From Streptomyces sp. (GTDB lineage Bacteria > Actinomycetota > Actinomycetes > Streptomycetales > Streptomycetaceae): DNA of 36,478 bases. This document shows positions 32,618 through 36,478 of this stretch, piece after piece. Each line of letters starts with the position of its first letter. Within the stretch, counting starts at the first letter, position 1. Made by a program: the position numbers and the translations under genes. Under the pieces are notes generated by a model, which saw only the letters and a program-made list of their open reading frames with translations, did not search any database and was not told the DNA's origin. The DNA lies in contig NZ_JAPSKQ010000034.1 of assembly GCF_031181555.1 (NCBI RefSeq), positions 12,353 to 48,830 of the forward strand, read 5' to 3'.

Positions 32618-33211
32618 TCATTCCGGATTGGGATTGAGCCAGATACTGCGGGCGAAGTCGTCGAAGACATCCAGGTTCGTGGCCAACCAGCCGACTTCGT
32701 CAGTCACCGTGCGGATCGAGGCATACATCTGGTGTTCCTCGGACCACCAACCGTAATTGAGGGAGACCCCCAAGCCGTCTTCGTCACCGAAATACCGAAG
32801 GCAACGCAGTCCCGAACCTATCCGGTCGGAATCGAACTCCACAACGTCGGGTGGGCGGTTCGGGTTTGTCTCGGATGCCTGGACAACGCTGCGAAGCTCT
32901 TTCTCCCGATCCCCGCCTTCCGGTTGAACGGCCAGGGCGTAGACGGGTTGCGGAACCCTGCGCGGATCGCCGCCGTAGAGAAACACCTGATGCGCTGGAA
33001 TGCTGGGGTGCGGATGAGCTTCGACCAGGAGTCGGAAACTACGCGCAAGCGCATCGCGGTTGGGGCTTCGCCACCACTTCTTGTGGCGTCGGTACATGAT
33101 CTCAGCGCAGGTGGCCGACCATTCATCGATCTCACTCTGATGGAGATCTGTCCAGTGAAGTGGCATGAGAAACCACTCAGTTGGATCTGCCTCGGTTTCG
33201 AAGAAAATCAC
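32618..33211 (-). CDS. Hypothetical protein, last gene of the AT-richer T7SS-linked operon
   Basis: A 197-residue soluble protein starting at GTG 33211, which overlaps the stop of the upstream gene (GTGA). Tryptophan- and acidic-rich; contains WSATCAEIMYRRHKKWWRSP and VSLNYGWWSEEHQMYASIR, with C-terminal DVFDDFARSIWL. No signal peptide or membrane helix. I do not recognise the family. GC content is clearly lower than in the first 28 kb. Position at the end of the effector-like operon suggests a chaperone, immunity or immunity-like partner; this is inference. Confidence 0.7.
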   Translation of the reverse strand: MIFFETEADPTEWFLMPLHWTDLHQSEIDEWSATCAEIMYRRHKKWWRSPNRDALARSFRLLVEAHPHPSIPAHQVFLYGGDPRRVPQPVYALAVQPEGGDREKELRSVVQASETNPNRPPDVVEFDSDRIGSGLRCLRYFGDEDGLGVSLNYGWWSEEHQMYASIRTVTDEVGWLATNLDVFDDFARSIWLNPNPE

Positions 33212-33843
33212 TCGTAACTCCAGCGGAAGGTCATCATGACGGCATCGAACAGGTCGACGAGAGCGGAGGAGTATTCACTGTCAGGGTTTCCGTCGCCGAC
33301 AGTGCTGAATGTGATCGCCAACCAGCGAGGGAACGGGCTACCAGGGAGGGGGAGTATGTACTCGACACGCCGGGAAGGGAACTCAATTTCGGATCTTTCC
33401 GGAGGTGGGACGACCCGCTCGATCCTAGTTCCGGATGATCCGTCGACAGTTACGGTCTCGCTCTGTCCGCGCTCTGCTGCCACACCGCTGAGTACTTGGT
33501 CCGGATGAAAGCCGGCACCGGTTGCAGAAATCGGTTCCGAAACGACGAATGATGCTGGAACGACACTGCCGCGGACACGTTCAACAGGCAAATACAGCAT
33601 CATTCCGTTTGCTCTGCTAGCTTTTCTTGCCGCCTTTCTCAGTTGCTTGAAGAGTTCCATTCGGACCTTGCTCACGTCATCTCTGGGAAGATCTTTTGGG
33701 AGCTGATCGATGGATTTGTCGACAAGAGCCAGGACTGAATCGTTCACGACCTCCTCATGGAGGTCAATTTTTCCCCACCCGGGTGGAAGAACCAAGTTGA
33801 AACCAGTGGGAACCGGCGATCGTGTCAATCTCTGTTCAGTCAC
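33208..33843 (-). CDS. Hypothetical protein of the T7SS-linked operon
   Basis: A 211-residue soluble protein beginning at GTG 33843 and overlapping the upstream membrane-protein gene by eight bases. The N-terminus (VPTGFNLVLPPGWGKIDL) and strand-rich body with SEIEFPSRRVEYILPLPGSP and AVMMTFRW resemble small actinobacterial proteins encoded near ESX/T7SS loci, where a PPGW-type opening is frequent; this is a weak recollection, not a family call. No cysteine, signal peptide or membrane segment. Confidence 0.7.
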   Translation of the reverse strand: MTEQRLTRSPVPTGFNLVLPPGWGKIDLHEEVVNDSVLALVDKSIDQLPKDLPRDDVSKVRMELFKQLRKAARKASRANGMMLYLPVERVRGSVVPASFVVSEPISATGAGFHPDQVLSGVAAERGQSETVTVDGSSGTRIERVVPPPERSEIEFPSRRVEYILPLPGSPFPRWLAITFSTVGDGNPDSEYSSALVDLFDAVMMTFRWSYE

Positions 33844-34216
33844 GACGAAGTCTCTCTGTAATCCATGACCCGAGGGTGAGCAGGGGGATCAGGGGAGCTG
33901 CAAAGACGCCTGCCCAGACACCGGTTACCCAAGCGGCCAGAAAGAGGCCAGATGAATAAATGAACACTTCCGTGAGGCCTTCAGGGCGACGCGATGGAAG
34001 CGGATGCCTGAAGAAGAGCCCCAGCAAAGTGAGGATGGCTGCAGCCACAATGATGCGCTGAAGCCAGTAGACGACATCCTTCGCAGAGGACGGAAGAGCA
34101 CCTGCGATCATCACCAGGAAGATGGAAGACATCCCAATGATGAGACACAGCTTCGCCAGCGCGGTCGGTCCTTCACCCAGACGACCGTAACTTCGGTTTT
34201 GTCGGTTCGAACTCAT
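33836..34216 (-). CDS. Four-helix membrane protein of the T7SS-linked operon
   Basis: A 126-residue protein with about four membrane helices: ALAKLCLIIGMSSIFLVMIA (18-40), YWLQRIIVAAAILTLLGLFF (50-69), VFIYSSGLFLAAWVTGV (84-100) and VFAAPLIPLLTLGSWI (104-119). AGGAAG precedes ATG 34216. It is 22 bases after the gene for the predicted T7SS substrate and overlaps the next gene. Small polytopic proteins directly after T7SS toxins are often immunity proteins against membrane-acting effectors; here that is only a hypothesis. Confidence 0.7.
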   Translation of the reverse strand: MSSNRQNRSYGRLGEGPTALAKLCLIIGMSSIFLVMIAGALPSSAKDVVYWLQRIIVAAAILTLLGLFFRHPLPSRRPEGLTEVFIYSSGLFLAAWVTGVWAGVFAAPLIPLLTLGSWITERLRRD

Positions 34217-34238
34217 GCTGCTTCTTCCTCGTGTTCAA

Positions 34239-35576
34239 CTACCAGTGGGTGTCCTCTGGCAGCTTGCCGGTTTCGCCCTTGAAGTTCTCGTAGGTCTCAT
34301 TGAATGGTTTGTCCGGGAAAACGGGGCTCTCGCCGAGTGTCTTGTCGGTGACATCCGCGGTCGCGCCCGTCACTGCGGCGCCCACCGCGACCTTGTAGTA
34401 GGTCTCCGACTTCCCCACGGCTGCAGCAGCGTCGGGAAAGGTTTCGCTGTTCCGGCGGATGCCGTTGATGAGGGAGCGGGCCTCAGAATCTCCGAACCCG
34501 AGTCGCTCGAGGTGGCTGGGACGCAGAGGCGTCTCGTCGGCAACGCGCCCAGCGTTCTGGGACATCTCTTTCCGCATGCGATTCAGCGTCTGGCGCCCGA
34601 ACTCCCGGAGACCGTCATCGCTGGTTGTAGCCATGACACGAGTGATCTCGTTCCGCGCAGACCTGCTGGCGCGCAGTGCTTCTTTGAGTCGTTGCGTCCG
34701 CTGCGCCTTGGAGGCTGTGTTGACGGCCTTGCTCGCCATCTTCAACTTGGCAAGCATCTTGGTTCCCGCTGCAAAGGCAACCAGTCCGACGCAGTCCATC
34801 AGCACTTCGGTGAGGCTTGCTTCCCCAGCAAGGAAAAGGATGAAACGGGATGCTGCGATGAAGATGGACAACCCGAGAGCAATCGCACCGATGAAGGGGC
34901 CGATAATAGGAATGAAGGCAAGGAAAGGCGCAAGAGTCCCTAGGACCGAGGCGGCCCAGCCGAGAGCGTCGAGAACCCATTTGATCTTGTCGATGTTGTC
35001 ATGGATCCAGCCTTTGACATCATCCCAGAAGCTGTCCTCGATGATGTCGTCGATCTCGTCACGGATCTTTCCGGCATAGTGTGCTGCGCGGTCATCCCGA
35101 TCCCCCACGATGCCACCGAGTTTGACTCGGTACTCATGGAGAGGGTCGCCTTCGGTGCCACTGGTCGAAGGGTTCGGCGTACCTTCCTCGTTTGATTCCT
35201 TCTTGGTCTTCTCGGCGTCGAGTTGCTCTTGTTCCCTCTTCGCGTTGGTGAGGACCTTGTCGGCTTCCGTCTGGAAGCCCTCAAGCTCATTGGCCCATTT
35301 CGTCAGATGAACATGAACGCGTTCATAGCGACTGGCGACTTCACGAAGATGCTTCTCGAGCACTTCGGACTCTTCGCGCAGTTTTCCCGCGTACTTCCCC
35401 TTCAGTTCGTCGTCGTTTTTGATCTTGCGTAGGCGCTCGGCTTGATCCCGGAGGGTGGTTGCCACGCTCTTCATGTGCGTGACTTCATCGCGGATTTCTT
35501 CCGGATCTCCCGGAACAGGATCGGACTCGGCGAGCGGGTGCCAGTCTCGAGGGCGTGGTTTCGAGGAAGCGCTCAC
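34239..35576 (-). CDS. Predicted T7SS substrate with coiled-coil N-terminus and central membrane segments
   Basis: A 445-residue protein. Residues 18-30 (SDPVPGDPEEIRDEV) and the long helical hairpin at 31-125, including HLTKWANELEGFQ, fit the WXG100-like targeting domain of actinobacterial T7SS substrates. A Ser/Pro/Gly linker (128-145) follows, then an acidic helix (FWDDVKGWIHDNIDKIKWVL). Residues 205-275 are strongly hydrophobic (two to three membrane passes, PFLAFIPIIGPFIGAIALGL). The C-terminal third is basic and helical, ending in TGKLPEDTHW. No known toxin motif is seen. GTG 35576 overlaps the stop of the WXG-like gene by four bases. It may insert in membranes as a pore-type effector, or be a membrane partner of the secretion ATPase. 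Confidence 0.75.
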   Translation of the reverse strand: MSASSKPRPRDWHPLAESDPVPGDPEEIRDEVTHMKSVATTLRDQAERLRKIKNDDELKGKYAGKLREESEVLEKHLREVASRYERVHVHLTKWANELEGFQTEADKVLTNAKREQEQLDAEKTKKESNEEGTPNPSTSGTEGDPLHEYRVKLGGIVGDRDDRAAHYAGKIRDEIDDIIEDSFWDDVKGWIHDNIDKIKWVLDALGWAASVLGTLAPFLAFIPIIGPFIGAIALGLSIFIAASRFILFLAGEASLTEVLMDCVGLVAFAAGTKMLAKLKMASKAVNTASKAQRTQRLKEALRASRSARNEITRVMATTSDDGLREFGRQTLNRMRKEMSQNAGRVADETPLRPSHLERLGFGDSEARSLINGIRRNSETFPDAAAAVGKSETYYKVAVGAAVTGATADVTDKTLGESPVFPDKPFNETYENFKGETGKLPEDTHW

Positions 35577-35878
35577 TTGCTCTTCCTTGCTTTCTTCAGT
35601 TCCTTTGCAAGTGCTGCATCAGCCCCAGTGAAGCCGTTGATGGTATTGGTGACGAGCTTTCCAACGCTGTCCAGGCTCTCGATCATTTTGCCGCGATAGT
35701 CATCCCAATTGTCCACGAATTTGCCCATTGCTTCACTTATCTCGCTGCTGCCCCAGTGGGGGCGCATGTCGTCCTTCCTGTTTCCTATGTCCTTCAGGTC
35801 CTTCTGGATCTTGCTCAGGGCGGACTCCGATTCCACAAGAAGGTCGACGTTGACGATGAGATCTGGATCGCCTGCCAT
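35573..35878 (-). CDS. WXG100-like small protein, partner of the 445-residue protein
   Basis: A 101-residue helical protein starting at ATG 35878. Helix 1 (LLVESESALSKIQKDLKDIG) leads to RPHWGSSEISEAMGKF at about 39-54, where the WGS-E pattern stands at the WxG turn position, and helix 2 (NWDDYRGKMIESLDSVGKLV) follows. Basic tail KKARKSK. It has the size and layout of the Esx/LXG-partner proteins that dimerise with T7SS substrates before export. First gene of the five-gene operon and coupled to the next by GTGA. Confidence 0.75.
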   Translation of the reverse strand: MAGDPDLIVNVDLLVESESALSKIQKDLKDIGNRKDDMRPHWGSSEISEAMGKFVDNWDDYRGKMIESLDSVGKLVTNTINGFTGADAALAKELKKARKSK

Positions 35879-35936
35879 GGCCCTGCTGGTCTCCCGTGAA
35901 GAGTGTCACTGATGCGGTGGACGGTACTGTGCAGGC

Positions 35937-36478
35937 CTAGCGATTGACGGCCTGAATTTCCTGGACGGTGACGTCCTGATCATTGCCGAAGGTCCCGTCG
36001 GGCAGATCACCGCCGGCGCCGCCTGTGCCTTCCCAGGTGATGTCCCAGGTGACGGTGGCCTGGAGCTTGAAGGTCCCGTCGCCGGAGGAGCGCAGGTACT
36101 TGATGCCGCAGGGCGGGGTCTCGTCGGCCTTGCCCTTGGCGTATGGCTCACCGATGGAGCCGTCGTCGTTGATGGTGCACTCGCCCGATGCCGGATACAT
36201 CTCCGCGTCGGGTGTACCGGGTTCCAGCTTCAGTGAGACGGGCTTGGCGGTGGTCGTGGCCTGGATGTTCAGACCGCCCACGTCGATCGCGGCGGTCACC
36301 GAGACCTCCTTGAACTTGGCCTTGTCGAGCCAGGCCCAGGTCGGGAGGTTCACCTTGGTGGTCTCCGTGGGGGCGAGAGTGACCTCGGTGGTGGGGAGCT
36401 GTACGCGGTTGTAGGCCAGTTCGGCCAGGACCTGGGGAGTGACCGCGTTCTCGACGTCCGGCACGTCACCGTTCTCCA
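35937..36478 (-). CDS. C-terminal part of a probable secreted protein (partial)
   Basis: The frame is open from the window edge (ENGDVPDVENAVTP...) to a stop at 35937-35939, about 180 residues; the start lies outside. The visible part is strand-rich with repeated threonine-rich segments (VQLPTTEVTLAPTETTKVNL, then TWAWLDKAKFKEVSVTA), one cysteine pair (SGECTIND, PPCGIKYL) likely to form a disulfide, and Gly/Asp-rich loops. This suits an extracellular beta-domain. Its GC content returns to the genome norm, unlike the operon before it. No family recognised. Confidence 0.6.
   Translation of the reverse strand, partial: ENGDVPDVENAVTPQVLAELAYNRVQLPTTEVTLAPTETTKVNLPTWAWLDKAKFKEVSVTAAIDVGGLNIQATTTAKPVSLKLEPGTPDAEMYPASGECTINDDGSIGEPYAKGKADETPPCGIKYLRSSGDGTFKLQATVTWDITWEGTGGAGGDLPDGTFGNDQDVTVQEIQAVNR

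Overview
The window is high-GC actinobacterial DNA, almost certainly a Streptomyces chromosome. Supporting signs are the strong G/C third-position bias, many GTG starts, 4-bp ATGA/GTGA overlaps, probable leaderless promoters, and a set of genes (split futalosine menaquinone genes, DUF4229, UdgX, an EssC/EccC-type ATPase next to mqnA and a cold-shock gene) whose order resembles what I remember of Streptomyces core chromosomes.

Layout. 1-4225: the end of an unidentified gene, a CDP-alcohol phosphatidyltransferase, a TetR regulator with a three-half-site operator, a broken EamA transporter and a broken LysR regulator, and a small PLDc_N-type membrane protein. 4317-9147: the late futalosine menaquinone cluster: UbiD-like decarboxylase, UbiA-like prenyltransferase (MqnP), UbiX-like flavin prenyltransferase, an Lrp/AsnC regulator and aminofutalosine synthase MqnE. 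MqnA, the chorismate dehydratase that begins the pathway, sits 12 kb away at 21344-22192 beside a cold-shock protein. 9257-12559: UdgX uracil-DNA glycosylase, a GNAT acetyltransferase, a DUF4229 protein and a dicarboxylate/cation symporter. 12748-19287: a lipid block (TetR, MaoC dehydratase, long FabG4-type reductase, divergent FadA2-type thiolase, FadD15-type acyl-CoA synthetase), organised like mycobacterial htdX-fabG4-fadA2. 19384-22682: a LysR remnant, a methyltransferase, csp, mqnA and a decayed protein kinase.

22717-36478 is a type VII secretion-related accessory region. It holds a 1557-residue EssC-like ATPase, a divergent WXG100-family protein without the WxG tryptophan, small hypothetical genes, and a 2.6-kb insertion (29192-31813). 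The insertion is an IS630-family element plus a cargo of HMA metal-binding protein, SnoaL-like protein and TetR regulator. Beyond it lies a markedly AT-richer, tightly overlapping minus-strand operon: a WXG-like small protein, a 445-residue predicted T7SS substrate with membrane segments, a four-helix membrane protein and two unknown proteins. This is the best candidate for an undescribed system, possibly a T7SS effector/immunity module.

Themes across the window: at least four otherwise well-preserved genes carry one-base deletions; a GC-rich palindromic repeat is inserted in three coding regions; the 5' end of the EssC-like gene is duplicated as a decayed fragment near 32510-32612. No rRNA, tRNA or CRISPR was seen. 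All functional calls are from reading the sequence; no database search was run.
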